This document shows positions 32,368 to 41,456 of a stretch of DNA of 64,000 bases, one piece after another; within the stretch, counting starts at the first letter, position 1; the number at the start of each line of letters is the position of its first letter. A program made the translations under genes and the position numbers. The notes under the pieces were generated by a model. That model was not told the DNA's origin, made no database searches, and saw only the letters and a program-made list of their open reading frames with translations. The stretch comes from Facklamia lactis (GTDB taxonomy: Bacteria; Bacillota; Bacilli; Lactobacillales; Aerococcaceae): assembly GCF_015863205.1 (NCBI RefSeq), contig NZ_JACBXQ010000003.1:186001-250000 (forward strand), in the 5' to 3' direction.

Positions 32368-33462
32368 CTAATTCTTTGGTATCGTAATAAAAATTCTGAA
32401 CCCCTGATTTTGACTAATATGAAGAGTTCCCGCCATATTCCTAACTCTCTCCTCAATCGTTAGCAAACCAATCCCTCCATGCTGATTGCTAGTTGAATGG
32501 ATTGTTCCATTATCTGATATTAACAAAATCCACTTATCGCTCAATTCCACAAATCTTAATATGACTTTATCTGCATTTGAGTGCTTGTTAATATTTGTCA
32601 ATGCTTCTCTTATGATATTTACAACAGAATGTGCTTTCTGATTCGATAGAGAAGTCTGATTCTCGAAGGTAAATTCTATTTCGGCTTTTTCAAAATCCGC
32701 TACTAATAAAGAAAGTTCATGTTTTAAATCTAGTGCTGTCTCTCTCTCTGTATGAATCACTCTTCTGACATTATCCATACTAGAAGATAATACTTCTTTT
32801 ACTTGTCTGAGAGATTCTTTTAAGCTTAAATCCTCTACCAGAAACTCTAAAGCACCTATCTGGATAACAGCAGATGAGAGTTGATGTCCCAATAAATCAT
32901 GAATTTCTCCTACTAACCGTTTTCTCTCTTCTAACAATGTATTTCTAACCTTTTCGTCTTGCAACTCAACCAGTTGTGCCTGCTCACTTTTAAAGCGCCG
33001 ATTAACATATCGCAATTGATCTATTTTAGTGAAAGAAGTTTCTTTTAATTCTTCTTCTCTATCAATTAACGTACTTAAATACGCCGCTACTACACAGATA
33101 CCCATAATAAATACTACCGTATAAGGCTCAACTAACCAAAAGCCAACTAAAACAACTAAGAGAAAAATAAAAAAATCCTTCCAACCCTTAATCTTCCATT
33201 CAAAAAATAATAAAGGGAAAACATAAAAAAAACTTGGCAAAAAAATACAGGTTAAAACAAACTCGAAAAAAAATAGCCAGAAGATCAAATCTTTCTTCTT
33301 AAACTTTCCCTTCAAATAAGTACCAGAAACAATGGCTTGACACGTATAAATAATAATCAATGAAAGTTCGATAATAGCAAAATCAGGGCTAGTTTGTGAG
33401 AGTCGATATGAAAATAAAGATACAAGTAAGATGCTGCGTAGAAATAAACTTAGACTCGACAT
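32368..33462 (-). CDS. Sensor histidine kinase (HisKA_3, DesK/LiaS-like)
   Basis: A 364-residue kinase. The first half carries five or six transmembrane helices. The phosphorylated histidine is in ERKRLVGEIHDLLGHQLSS. The ATPase has NIIREALTNINKHSNA and the G-box in DNGTI...HGGIGLLTIEERV. GGAGGTGCTTAC before ATG 33462 sets the start; a longer frame would run over the promoter region. A multi-helix sensor with almost no extracellular loops suggests sensing within the membrane. Confidence 0.9.
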   Translation of the reverse strand: MSSLSLFLRSILLVSLFSYRLSQTSPDFAIIELSLIIIYTCQAIVSGTYLKGKFKKKDLIFWLFFFEFVLTCIFLPSFFYVFPLLFFEWKIKGWKDFFIFLLVVLVGFWLVEPYTVVFIMGICVVAAYLSTLIDREEELKETSFTKIDQLRYVNRRFKSEQAQLVELQDEKVRNTLLEERKRLVGEIHDLLGHQLSSAVIQIGALEFLVEDLSLKESLRQVKEVLSSSMDNVRRVIHTERETALDLKHELSLLVADFEKAEIEFTFENQTSLSNQKAHSVVNIIREALTNINKHSNADKVILRFVELSDKWILLISDNGTIHSTSNQHGGIGLLTIEERVRNMAGTLHISQNQGFRIFITIPKN

Positions 33463-33499
33463 GTAAGCACCTCCATAGTGTAATAGTAGCATATTATTC

Positions 33500-33530
33500 A
33501 TGACAATTGTCATCAACCTATATGACAATT
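33500..33530. promoter_or_regulatory. Candidate response-regulator operator in the divergent promoter region
   Basis: A perfect palindrome ATGACAATTGTCAT (33500-33513), with its half ATGACAATT repeated 22 bases on (33522-33530), roughly two helical turns. It lies between the kinase gene and the exporter operon, an ideal place for a regulator serving both. Confidence 0.5.
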
Positions 33531-33601
33531 TACTCTACCCTTCTTGATCCATTTTGTTCATACTAATAGTAAATACTCAATAAAGGAAAGGATGGACACA
33601 T

Positions 33602-34540
33602 ATGATTGTTAAAATAAACAATCTAGTTAAGCGCTATCAAGAGTTACTGGCTCTCGATCACTTTAATATGACAGTCAGCCAAGGAGAAATATTTGGTTTG
33701 CTAGGTCCCAACGGAAGCGGAAAAACAACTGCCATTAACTGCATGTTAGCCTTACTACAATACGATAGTGGAGAAGTCCATATTTTTGGCGAGAGAATGC
33801 ATCCTAATAACTATTCTGTTAAAAGCCGTATTGGTTTAGTAATGCAAAATATTGGCGTTTATTATCAACTAACGGTCCAAGAAAATGTTGATTACTTTTG
33901 TGGGCTCTATATTAATAACAACAAAATCCGTCAAGAATGTGTCGATGAAGCTATACAATTTGTCGGCTTAGACGAATTTCGAAAATTTAAGCCTACAAAA
34001 TTATCAGGAGGATTATTGAGACGATTAAATCTTGCATGCGGGATTGCTCACCGACCAGATTTGATTATTTTGGATGAACCTACTGTAGCTGTTGATCCAC
34101 AGTCTAGAAATCATATTTTAGCTGGAATTAAACAATTAGCGAGTGAAGGTAGAACCATTCTCTATACAACTCACTATATGGAAGAAGTAGAGTATCTTTG
34201 CGACCGTTTAACCATCTTAGATCGAGGCAAAGAGATTATTACAGGAACCAGTGATGAAATCAAGAACATGTCAAAAAGTGGAGAAATTATTACGCTTGAA
34301 GTGTTTGAATTAAACAATGAAGTACAAAATCAAATCACCAATTTAAATGAAGTTTCAGATTTTAACTATGAATTCGGAAAAGCAACGATTACTTTTGAGA
34401 AAGGAAAGAGTCATCTCATCCGCTTAATGAACATTTTAGAAGAAAATCAAGTCCCTGTAATTAACATGAGCGTAAAACAGCCCTCATTAAATGATGTTTT
34501 CTTAGAAATAACAGGCAAGGAGCTGAGAGACCATGCTTAA
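33602..34540 (+). CDS. ABC transporter ATP-binding protein (ABC-2 exporter)
   Basis: A 312-residue ATPase. Walker A is GLLGPNGSGKTTA, Walker B is LIILDEPTVAVDP and the H-loop is YTTHYMEE. The signature is LSGGLLRR rather than LSGGQ. The last 90 residues form the C-terminal extension common in drug/lantibiotic-type ABC-2 exporters. AAGGAAAGGATG precedes the start region. It overlaps the first permease by eight bases. Confidence 0.92.
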   Translation: MIVKINNLVKRYQELLALDHFNMTVSQGEIFGLLGPNGSGKTTAINCMLALLQYDSGEVHIFGERMHPNNYSVKSRIGLVMQNIGVYYQLTVQENVDYFCGLYINNNKIRQECVDEAIQFVGLDEFRKFKPTKLSGGLLRRLNLACGIAHRPDLIILDEPTVAVDPQSRNHILAGIKQLASEGRTILYTTHYMEEVEYLCDRLTILDRGKEIITGTSDEIKNMSKSGEIITLEVFELNNEVQNQITNLNEVSDFNYEFGKATITFEKGKSHLIRLMNILEENQVPVINMSVKQPSLNDVFLEITGKELRDHA

Positions 34541-35756
34541 ACACCTTTTTCATTATACGCCATTGATTATGTACCGAAACCCAGAAGGAACATTATGGGG
34601 ACTACTCTTTCCGATATTCTATGCCATCATATTATTGTTTGCTTTTTCTAATCTTCTAACTCTTAATAATGAATTTGATCCTGTGCCCGTCGCGGCAATT
34701 TTTGAAAGTGAACAAAAAGATAAGTTGCAAGAACAAATAGCGGTTGTTGCCCAAGAGGGAAAATTTAATGAAAAAGATGAATTGATTGCCATTGAAACTG
34801 ATAATCAAGAAGAAGCGCTAATTGTTTATCATCCAGTAAATGATATCAAATCTGCAAAAGAAATAATGGAACAAAAAAAACTCAATGGTTATATTATCAT
34901 GGAAGGCGATCCTGCTAAAATTTCAATGGAGATAGCTCCTGGGGCCATCAATCAATTCTCTTCATCGATTCTTTATTCCGTTCTATCTTCCTATTCAAGC
35001 ATTTCAAATGGCGCCCAGCAAGCCTTCATGAATGCTGTAAAAACAGAAAATGCCAATAAAAGAATTGAAATGTTAACCCAAAAATTAGATAATTTCCAAT
35101 CAAATCCCTATCTTGTTAAAAAAGAACAAAAAAAGGGGACTTCCTCTCTTTCTGTTTATTTCTATGCTGCTTTGGCTTATATCTGTATTTATTTTACTCA
35201 TATGGGGGCTAGTATGGTAGAAATTAATCAAGCTTACAATTCTTCTTCCTCCTTACTTGTTACCCATAGTCCTGCCCCCAAATGGAAACGTTTTATCATC
35301 TGTTTCATCGCATGGGGCATTCCTTGTCTATTAGTCACTTACCTATTAGTTGGCATATATTATCTCTATGGCGTTCCCCTAGGAGATGATTGGGGGAGAG
35401 TCTATCTCCTAATGACCTTAGGCGTATTACTAGGTCTTTTAATCGGGACAAGCATTTCCAGTATAGCTGGAAAAAGAGAAAAATTATCTCAAGCTTTAGC
35501 AATTGGGTTGCCTCTATTTTTTGCTATGACTTCAGGGATGATGGGACATGGTATTAAGATCACCATCAACGAAAGAGCCCCTTGGATCAACAAAATTAAT
35601 CCAGTTAGTCTCATTAATGACGGGTTATATTATCTCAATAATTATCCTAGCTATAAGCAATATAATCAAAATATTTTAATGATTATTGTTTATTGCCTTA
35701 TCCTCACGCTTATTACTTTATTTGGACTAAGGAGGAAAGATTATGCAAGTCTTTAA
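34533..35756 (+). CDS. ABC-2 type permease (first of two)
   Basis: A 407-residue permease with the ABC-2 topology: one N-terminal helix (about 18-40), a long extracellular region (about 45-205), then five helices. AAGGAG precedes the ATG. It ends 14 bases inside the next permease gene. Together with the ATPase and second permease it forms a 1:1:1 exporter, as is common for peptide- or antibiotic-resistance transporters driven by an adjacent two-component system. The substrate is unknown. Confidence 0.88.
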   Translation: MLKHLFHYTPLIMYRNPEGTLWGLLFPIFYAIILLFAFSNLLTLNNEFDPVPVAAIFESEQKDKLQEQIAVVAQEGKFNEKDELIAIETDNQEEALIVYHPVNDIKSAKEIMEQKKLNGYIIMEGDPAKISMEIAPGAINQFSSSILYSVLSSYSSISNGAQQAFMNAVKTENANKRIEMLTQKLDNFQSNPYLVKKEQKKGTSSLSVYFYAALAYICIYFTHMGASMVEINQAYNSSSSLLVTHSPAPKWKRFIICFIAWGIPCLLVTYLLVGIYYLYGVPLGDDWGRVYLLMTLGVLLGLLIGTSISSIAGKREKLSQALAIGLPLFFAMTSGMMGHGIKITINERAPWINKINPVSLINDGLYYLNNYPSYKQYNQNILMIIVYCLILTLITLFGLRRKDYASL

Positions 35757-36960
35757 TTTATTTTTTAAGCTTCTAAGAGATAGTAAATTTAGTTTCATCT
35801 TAAACTTAGCGATTCTAATCTTTGTCACAATCATTACCAATCCTCAAAATAACAGTAATCTGGATGAAGATTTTTCGATTAAGCAAAGTAATTTAGCCAT
35901 CTTTAATTATGATAAAGAAGATCCGATTAGTCAGGATTTAATTGATTACCTACAAGAAAAAGCTGAAGTTACATATGTCAATGATTCAGATGAAGCGATC
36001 GCAGATGCCTTCTATAATGAAAAGATATCCTACGCTTTGACTATTCCAGAAGGTTTTGGTGCTAGTATGATTGATGCAGAAACCCAGCCTATTTCATTAG
36101 AAAAGCAAGTCATCAAATCTGAAATGGATGAGATTAATATGGATATTATTATCAATTCCTATTTGACAAACCTTGACTTATTAGCTACTAGTCTTCCAGA
36201 AAAGCCAAATGATACCGACCTTCAAACTCTGACTGAACAAGTCAGATCATCCCTAGAGGAAAGTGAAATCACTGTCATCCCAAGTATGCCCAGAAAAAAT
36301 CAATCAAAACTATTAACTTTTGGTGTCTTTTTTATTCCATTTATATCCTACACTCTTATTTCAACTTGTATCACTGGATTTGGTACTGGAATTCTATCTA
36401 TGAGACATCCAGAAATTGTTAAACGCGATCGTCTAAGTATCATGACAGAAGGAAAAAGATGGAGGCAAACATTACTAGCATGTATCGTGTTTAGTTGGAT
36501 CTTTTGGTTACTACTCATCCTGATCGCTTGTGCTTTTTATGGACCTTCTACCCTCTTTTCACAAAAGGGAATACTGCTTATTATAGCCAGCTTAATTAAT
36601 CTATTGGGAATACAATCTCTCTCTTATTTTTTAGTTACTTTAGCCCCCAACAAAGGAATGGTCAATTTTCTATCAACCTTTGTCAGTATTTTAATCGCCT
36701 TTAGTTCTGGAAGTTTTATCGATTTAAATATCATTGCCAAACCTCTCAAAACAATTGCCTCTATTGCTACACCGATCTGGAACGTTTATACCAACGAAAT
36801 TTTGCTTTATAAGGATCAATGGTCTTATCAGGATTGGCAACAAATTGCTACTTACTCAGGGATTCAATTATTAATTGCAGGTGCGTATTTTGCTCTTAGT
36901 CTCGTCATTCAACAGTATCGACATCGTCATAACATTTTTTTATCTCATCGCCCTTCCTAA
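35743..36960 (+). CDS. ABC-2 type permease (second of two)
   Basis: A 405-residue permease of the same architecture: one N-terminal helix (about 15-30), an extracellular region to about 185, then six hydrophobic segments. AAGGAGG precedes the ATG. It is only distantly similar to its partner, so the two probably form a heterodimer. A terminator follows. Confidence 0.88.
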   Translation: MQVFNLFFKLLRDSKFSFILNLAILIFVTIITNPQNNSNLDEDFSIKQSNLAIFNYDKEDPISQDLIDYLQEKAEVTYVNDSDEAIADAFYNEKISYALTIPEGFGASMIDAETQPISLEKQVIKSEMDEINMDIIINSYLTNLDLLATSLPEKPNDTDLQTLTEQVRSSLEESEITVIPSMPRKNQSKLLTFGVFFIPFISYTLISTCITGFGTGILSMRHPEIVKRDRLSIMTEGKRWRQTLLACIVFSWIFWLLLILIACAFYGPSTLFSQKGILLIIASLINLLGIQSLSYFLVTLAPNKGMVNFLSTFVSILIAFSSGSFIDLNIIAKPLKTIASIATPIWNVYTNEILLYKDQWSYQDWQQIATYSGIQLLIAGAYFALSLVIQQYRHRHNIFLSHRPS

Positions 36961-36969
36961 GATGAAGCT

Positions 36970-37003
36970 AAGCCCATATTCATATCTTGAATATGGGCTT
37001 TTA
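36970..37003 (+). terminator. Terminator of the ABC-2 exporter operon
   Basis: The stem AAGCCCATATTCA/TGAATATGGGCTT, followed by TTATT. Confidence 0.85.
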
Positions 37004-37106
37004 TTCTGGCGTTATTTAGCGATGATACTTTTGTGCATCTTGTCATGATTCTGAATATAAAAATTATGGCTACCAATCACCTATAAAGATGATCCTGTAG
37101 CCACAG

Positions 37107-37180
37107 TGTCCCCTGTAGGATTCGAACCTACGACCCTCTGATTAAGAGTCAGATGCTCTACCAACTAAGCTAAGGAGACA
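37107..37180 (-). tRNA. tRNA-Lys (anticodon CTT)
   Basis: A 74-nucleotide cloverleaf on the minus strand. The acceptor arms TGTCTCC/GGGGACA pair, the anticodon arm is TCTGA-CTCTTAA-TCAGA (anticodon CTT, reading AAG), and the T arm contains GGTTCGAATCC. The CCA end is not encoded. It stands alone, with no other tRNA nearby. Confidence 0.95.
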
Positions 37181-37257
37181 ACAATTTAATTGCTCCTATT
37201 CTACTCTCAATAAATAGTGCATTCAAGTTTTCATTAATAATGATTTTTAATAAATAG

Positions 37258-37290
37258 AAAAGCTTTAGCCCTAATTTTTGGCTAAAGCTC
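37258..37290 (-). terminator. Terminator of the LysM/LAS-like hydrolase gene
   Basis: A perfect ten-base stem AGCTTTAGCC/GGCTAAAGCT followed by TTTTC on the minus strand. Confidence 0.75.
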
Positions 37291-37308
37291 AATAATCTAT
37301 CTATTCAA

Positions 37309-38556
37309 TTATGGATTAAACGACACATGAACATGATCATAATGATTTGCGGTTACACCACCACGATCTTCCATTCCTTCCCAGCCATTCGTCCAATCAC
37401 CATAAATTTGTTGTTTCCAAATCACATACGAAATGTTATTGGCTCCCATACTACTAATTGCATCATTAGCAATCGCATCACCTGTTGCTGAACTTTCAGG
37501 AACCATGAAATCAACCGCTAAACCACTACCGTGATCTCCAGAATCTCCTGGACGTAAGCCATAGGCGGTTACACCGTATTGACTAACAATTTGATCCCGA
37601 TAAGCTGCTGCATGTGGTTGTAATCCTTGAGGATCAGAGGCTACCACTTCTTCAACAGTTGTCTCAGGAATTTCTTCCTCCACAACTTCTGTGACTGTTG
37701 TTTCAATGACTTCTTCCTCTACTACAGGCTCTTCTACTGTGGTTTCAGGGACTTCTTCAATTATTTCTGCTGCTGTTGTTTCAATAACTTCCTCTACTAC
37801 AGGCTCTTCCACTGTGGTTTCAGGAGCTTCTTCAATTATTTCTGCTGCTGTTGTTTCAATAACTTCCTCTACTACAGGTTCTTCCACTGTGGTCTCAGCA
37901 ACTTCTTCCATTACTTCTGTTGCTGTTGTTTCAATAACTTCCTCTTCTACAGGTTCTCCTACTGTGGTTTCAGAAACTTCTTCTACTGCAACTTCTTCTG
38001 CAACTGTTGTTTCTATTATTGGAGTGTCAACGCCTTCCTCTTCTACCACTTCCGAAGATTCTACACTCAGAAAATCTTCTGCTGGAGCAACGTTAGAAAC
38101 AAACTCAGCTTCAACCGTCTCTTCTAACACTTCCTCATTGGAAGGTTGAGAAACAATCCCATCTCCACCTATTGTTTCAATATCTTCGACTGGAGATAAG
38201 TCCACTGGAACATCAAATTCAACAATCTGGCCATCAGGAGCTTCTACAGTCAGCTTTTCCGGACGATCATACTCATCCAATTGTGCCGAAAGTAAAGTAC
38301 CAGGAAAAATTAAATCAATATTTTCAATTTGGTTAATTTCTGCTAAATACTCTAAGTCTATAGACATTGCTTCTGAAATTACACCCAGTGTATCTCCTTC
38401 TTTTACAAGATAAGATACTTGATTTTGCTCGTTGACCATTATTTCTGAAGCCACTTGATCAATTGTTCTCGCATTCCATTCTTGCGCTGAGACAAGTGCA
38501 GCTGGTGATAAAAGTAATAAGATAGATCCGAAGCATACTTTTCTCTTTAAATTCAT
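37309..38556 (-). CDS. Secreted LysM protein with acidic repeats and a LAS-type peptidase-like domain
   Basis: A 415-residue exported protein. The signal peptide ends near LVSAQEW. One LysM follows (YLVKEGDTLGVISEAM, about 45-90), then a 170-residue Glu/Val/Thr-rich region of 25-residue repeats, then a C-terminal domain of about 105 residues. That domain has DHGSGLAVDFM and HYDHVHVSF: a His-x6-Asp and His-x-His pattern suited to a zinc site of LAS/M15-like peptidases, resembling the VldE/ARB_07466-type domain. It is probably a peptidoglycan endopeptidase. AAAGGGTG favours the ATG at 38556. Confidence 0.8.
   Translation of the reverse strand: MNLKRKVCFGSILLLLSPAALVSAQEWNARTIDQVASEIMVNEQNQVSYLVKEGDTLGVISEAMSIDLEYLAEINQIENIDLIFPGTLLSAQLDEYDRPEKLTVEAPDGQIVEFDVPVDLSPVEDIETIGGDGIVSQPSNEEVLEETVEAEFVSNVAPAEDFLSVESSEVVEEEGVDTPIIETTVAEEVAVEEVSETTVGEPVEEEVIETTATEVMEEVAETTVEEPVVEEVIETTAAEIIEEAPETTVEEPVVEEVIETTAAEIIEEVPETTVEEPVVEEEVIETTVTEVVEEEIPETTVEEVVASDPQGLQPHAAAYRDQIVSQYGVTAYGLRPGDSGDHGSGLAVDFMVPESSATGDAIANDAISSMGANNISYVIWKQQIYGDWTNGWEGMEDRGGVTANHYDHVHVSFNP
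37640..38000 (-). repeat. 75-bp in-frame repeats encoding Glu/Val/Thr-rich units
   Basis: Landmarks (ACTACAGG) recur at 37721, 37796 and 37871, an exact 75-bp (25-codon) period. The unit has the pattern EEPVVEEVIETTAAEIIEE plus PETTV. Two or three units are near-identical and the outer ones diverge. The reading frame on the opposite strand is open only because of the repeat. Confidence 0.85.
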
Positions 38557-38729
38557 TTTATATATACACCCTTTTTCTTTTTTTATCTGCACCTAGTCTA
38601 AATCATTTGATAGTCTTTTAACAAGCCCTTTTAGCTTTTCTTAAATGAATTGACGTCTCTTTGTAATATTCGTCTAGCAAGTAAGTTTTTATGTAATATT
38701 TTAATGTTTAAGTACTTAGAAACTTATTC

Positions 38730-39212
38730 TTATTTATGATAAGCATGACCGTTTATTATCCGATAAGCACGATAAATTTGTTCCACTAAGACTACACGCA
38801 TTAACTGATGCGGTAAAGTAATCCGACCAAACGAAATAGACCAGTCAGCTTCTTGTTTCAAACTCGTGGCTAAGCCCAAAGAACCTCCAATAATAAAACA
38901 AATTTTTGATTGTCCATAAGTTGCATATGCGTCCAATTGATTGGCAAGATCCTCAGAGGAGATTAACTTTCCTTCAATCGCTAAAACCACAACTTTATGC
39001 TGGGGGGATATCTTTTTCTTAATTCGCTCTGCTTCTAATGCTAATACTCGATCTCGCTCAACAGCAGACATTTCTTCTTTTGTTGGTTCATCATTGACCT
39101 CATGTACAGTCACATTTGCATATGTCCCAAGTCGTTTAAGATATTCCTCTACTCCTTGCTTATAATATTTTTCCTTTAATTTTCCAACACAAATAATATC
39201 AATTTTGATCAT
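38730..39212 (-). CDS. rlmH: 23S rRNA pseudouridine-1915 N3-methyltransferase RlmH
   Basis: A 160-residue SPOUT methyltransferase of standard length that acts on assembled 70S ribosomes. The SAM-binding trefoil knot is visible in FIIGGSLGLA and the C-terminal LPHQLMRVVLVEQIYRAYRIINGHAYHK. In many Firmicutes rlmH lies close to walJ and htrA near the replication origin, as it does here. Confidence 0.97.
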   Translation of the reverse strand: MIKIDIICVGKLKEKYYKQGVEEYLKRLGTYANVTVHEVNDEPTKEEMSAVERDRVLALEAERIKKKISPQHKVVVLAIEGKLISSEDLANQLDAYATYGQSKICFIIGGSLGLATSLKQEADWSISFGRITLPHQLMRVVLVEQIYRAYRIINGHAYHK

Positions 39213-39284
39213 TCTATCCTTTATCTCCTAAAAACTATTACTTTTGTGCTATTATATTAACATATCTATGAAGGAGGAGCACTT

Positions 39285-40661
39285 GTGGATAAGCACCTTA
39301 ATCCCCGAAATTGGTCTACTTCTGTTATTATTACCCTAAGCTTTATTAGTCTTGCGCTCGTGGGAAGTATTGCTCTTTCCATGCCATTCGCAACACACCC
39401 CTATACTCAAACGATTTTTTTTGAACACTTTATTACAGCCGTTTCTCTAGTTTGTGTCTCTGGTATAGCCTCTCTGCCTATTGGTGAAACCTATACTATT
39501 TTTGGTCAAATCATTGCCCTCATCCTCATTCAAATTGGAGGTCTTGGAGTGATCACCATTATTAACACAGGCCTATTTTATTTAAACCAACAACTTTCAC
39601 TCAAGAATCAGTACCTAATTCAAGCTTCACTAAATCGAAACACTAATTCAAATTTATTTGACTTTTTAAAATCAATTTACATACTAACCGCTATAGTTGA
39701 GTTAACCGGTAGTATCATTATTATGACTTATTTTATTCCTCAATATGGGTGGTTAAAAGGTAGCTTTAATTCTATTTTTCTAGCTGTTGCTGCTTTTACA
39801 AACTCTGGATTTGATAATATCGGTTCTGCTTCTATTCAAACTTTTAATCAAAATCCTGTCATAACTATCACTGTTGCTCTCTTAGTCATCATGGGAGGGT
39901 TGGGTTTTTCTGTGTGGTTCGAAATCCTTAATCGGTTAGAGATTTTCATCAAACAAAGACCTCGTCATTTCAAATTAGCTTTCCATAATATCTCGACCCA
40001 TACACGTTTAGTATTAACCATGACACTCTTCTTGTTAATCGGTGGAACGCTCTTAATTTGGATGGTCGAGCACAATAACCCGAATACTCTTGCTAATAAA
40101 CCCTTCCCCCAACAAATACTTGAAAGTTTTTTTAAGTCCGCATCGACTCGTTCAGCTGGCTATACAACATTCTCATACAAAGGTTCTCAACCTTTTACAA
40201 AATTTATATATATGTTACTTGCTACAATTGGAGGAGCTCCAGGAGGTACTGCAGGTGGCTTAAAAGTCACAACCGTTGCCATCCTCTATCTACTATTTCG
40301 AGCTGAATTAATGAGTTATTCCAAAGTTATTTATAATAAGCGAGTTGTGCCAGATAACCTTGTTAAACAAGCTGTCATGATCACCATTTTTTTCATCTTT
40401 ATTACACTGTTTGGATATGGTGCTCTATTATTGACCCACCCTCATCTTAATTCCATTGGTCTTCTCTTTGAAACCATTTCTGCTATGGGAACGCTGGGTG
40501 TCTCTTTAGATGTGACTGAACATTTGAATTACTTCGGTAAAATGATCATTCTGTTTTTAACCCTCGCAGGCCGTGTAGGGCCAATCACTGTTTTATTAGC
40601 CATTCTGCAAAAGAAGAATACTGAGATACATTATTCAGAGGCAAATATTTTAATTGGTTAA
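39285..40661 (+). CDS. ktrB: Potassium uptake protein KtrB (TrkH family)
   Basis: A 458-residue channel-like subunit with about ten hydrophobic segments arranged as four M1-P-M2 repeats. The selectivity-filter loops are VCVSGIAS, FTNSGFDN, STRSAGYTT and MGTLGVSL. GTG is the start, set by AAGGAGGAG. It forms a sodium-dependent K+ transporter with KtrA, whose gene follows 17 bases later. Confidence 0.93.
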   Translation: MDKHLNPRNWSTSVIITLSFISLALVGSIALSMPFATHPYTQTIFFEHFITAVSLVCVSGIASLPIGETYTIFGQIIALILIQIGGLGVITIINTGLFYLNQQLSLKNQYLIQASLNRNTNSNLFDFLKSIYILTAIVELTGSIIIMTYFIPQYGWLKGSFNSIFLAVAAFTNSGFDNIGSASIQTFNQNPVITITVALLVIMGGLGFSVWFEILNRLEIFIKQRPRHFKLAFHNISTHTRLVLTMTLFLLIGGTLLIWMVEHNNPNTLANKPFPQQILESFFKSASTRSAGYTTFSYKGSQPFTKFIYMLLATIGGAPGGTAGGLKVTTVAILYLLFRAELMSYSKVIYNKRVVPDNLVKQAVMITIFFIFITLFGYGALLLTHPHLNSIGLLFETISAMGTLGVSLDVTEHLNYFGKMIILFLTLAGRVGPITVLLAILQKKNTEIHYSEANILIG

Positions 40662-40678
40662 ACTTAAAGGAGTATGAT

Positions 40679-41347
40679 ATGCAAGTAAAAACTGTCGGAG
40701 TTCTAGGTTTAGGCGACTTTGGCCAAACTGTAGCACTCGAACTTAGCAAATATGGATGCGAAGTCATTGCAATTGATAATAATGCTAAAAATGTACAAGA
40801 GGTTTCCGATTCTGTCACTTACGCTGCTATCGGGGACTTTACTGATATTGATCTCTTAAAAGATATTGGTATCGAACACTGCGATATCGTTATTATCGGA
40901 ACAGGAACTAATTTAGAAAGTTCTGTATTAGCTATTGTTCACTGTAAAAAACTAGGAGTCAAACAAATATTAGCTAAAGCTAAAAGTCTGACATATGAAG
41001 AAGTACTATATGAAGTAGGGGTTTCATCTATCATCAGCCCTGAAAGAGACTCAGGTATCCGATTAGCCAGCAAAATCCTCCGCAATAAATTAGATGAGCT
41101 TTTACGTTTAGATGAAAACACAGCTTTAATTGAGTTTACAATTCCTGCAGAATGGATTGGTAAAAGTCTAGTTGAATTAGATCTCCGTAACAAATACCAT
41201 TTAAATATTATTGGAATGAGAGAAGAAAAAGGAGGACCATTGCTTACACTTTCTCCTAATGCTCTACTTATGGATGAAATTATTCTAGTAGCCATTGCAG
41301 ATGATAATACTTTCGAAAAATATGATTATTTAGGCTATTTTGCATAA
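40679..41347 (+). CDS. ktrA: Potassium uptake regulatory protein KtrA
   Basis: A 222-residue cytoplasmic protein with an RCK_N (TrkA-N) domain (VGVLGLGDFGQTVAL, then IAIDNN) that binds nucleotides, and an RCK_C domain (about 135-220). Octameric rings gate KtrB in response to ATP/ADP, and RCK_C is a c-di-AMP target in related species. AAGGAG precedes the ATG. It ends before a hairpin that also contains DnaA-box sequences. Confidence 0.95.
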   Translation: MQVKTVGVLGLGDFGQTVALELSKYGCEVIAIDNNAKNVQEVSDSVTYAAIGDFTDIDLLKDIGIEHCDIVIIGTGTNLESSVLAIVHCKKLGVKQILAKAKSLTYEEVLYEVGVSSIISPERDSGIRLASKILRNKLDELLRLDENTALIEFTIPAEWIGKSLVELDLRNKYHLNIIGMREEKGGPLLTLSPNALLMDEIILVAIADDNTFEKYDYLGYFA

Positions 41348-41359
41348 CGTTACACAGAT

Positions 41360-41413
41360 TTATGCACAAAGAAAAAAGTTATCCACAACCAAAACGCCTT
41401 TATCTGTGGATAA
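41360..41413. other. Cluster of three DnaA-box sequences
   Basis: TTATGCACA (41360-41368), TTATCCACA (41379-41387) and an inverted TTATCCACA (41405-41413) all match TTATNCACA. Two of them form the stem of the ktrA terminator. See findings for alternative readings. Confidence 0.45.
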
Positions 41414-41420
41414 CTTTTTA
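41372..41420. terminator. Bidirectional terminator between ktrA and htrA
   Basis: A stem AAAAAGTTATCCACA/TGTGGATAACTTTTT with a 17-base loop and T runs on both strands. It lies between convergent ktrA (plus) and htrA (minus). Confidence 0.8.
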
Positions 41421-41456
41421 TGTTTGTTAATAACCTAATTATTTTTTAGTTTTATA

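Noticed and set aside
33463-33528. Longer start of the histidine kinase
   Set aside because: The extension covers the divergent promoter palindrome, whereas GGAGG precisely precedes the ATG at 33462.
37627-38149. Two overlapping plus-strand open frames of 150-166 codons
   Set aside because: They lie opposite the 75-bp acidic repeats and are low-complexity mirror frames (Phe/Cys- or Ser/Thr-rich) with no ribosome binding site.
38593-38729. WalR box upstream of the LysM/LAS-like gene
   Set aside because: TGTAAT half-sites occur on the opposite strand, but none has a second half at five-base spacing.
41340-41430. Replication origin
   Set aside because: Three DnaA boxes are present, but there is no dnaA/dnaN gene, no AT-rich unwinding element with DnaA-trio repeats, and two boxes form an obvious terminator stem. 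Kept only as a DnaA-box cluster.
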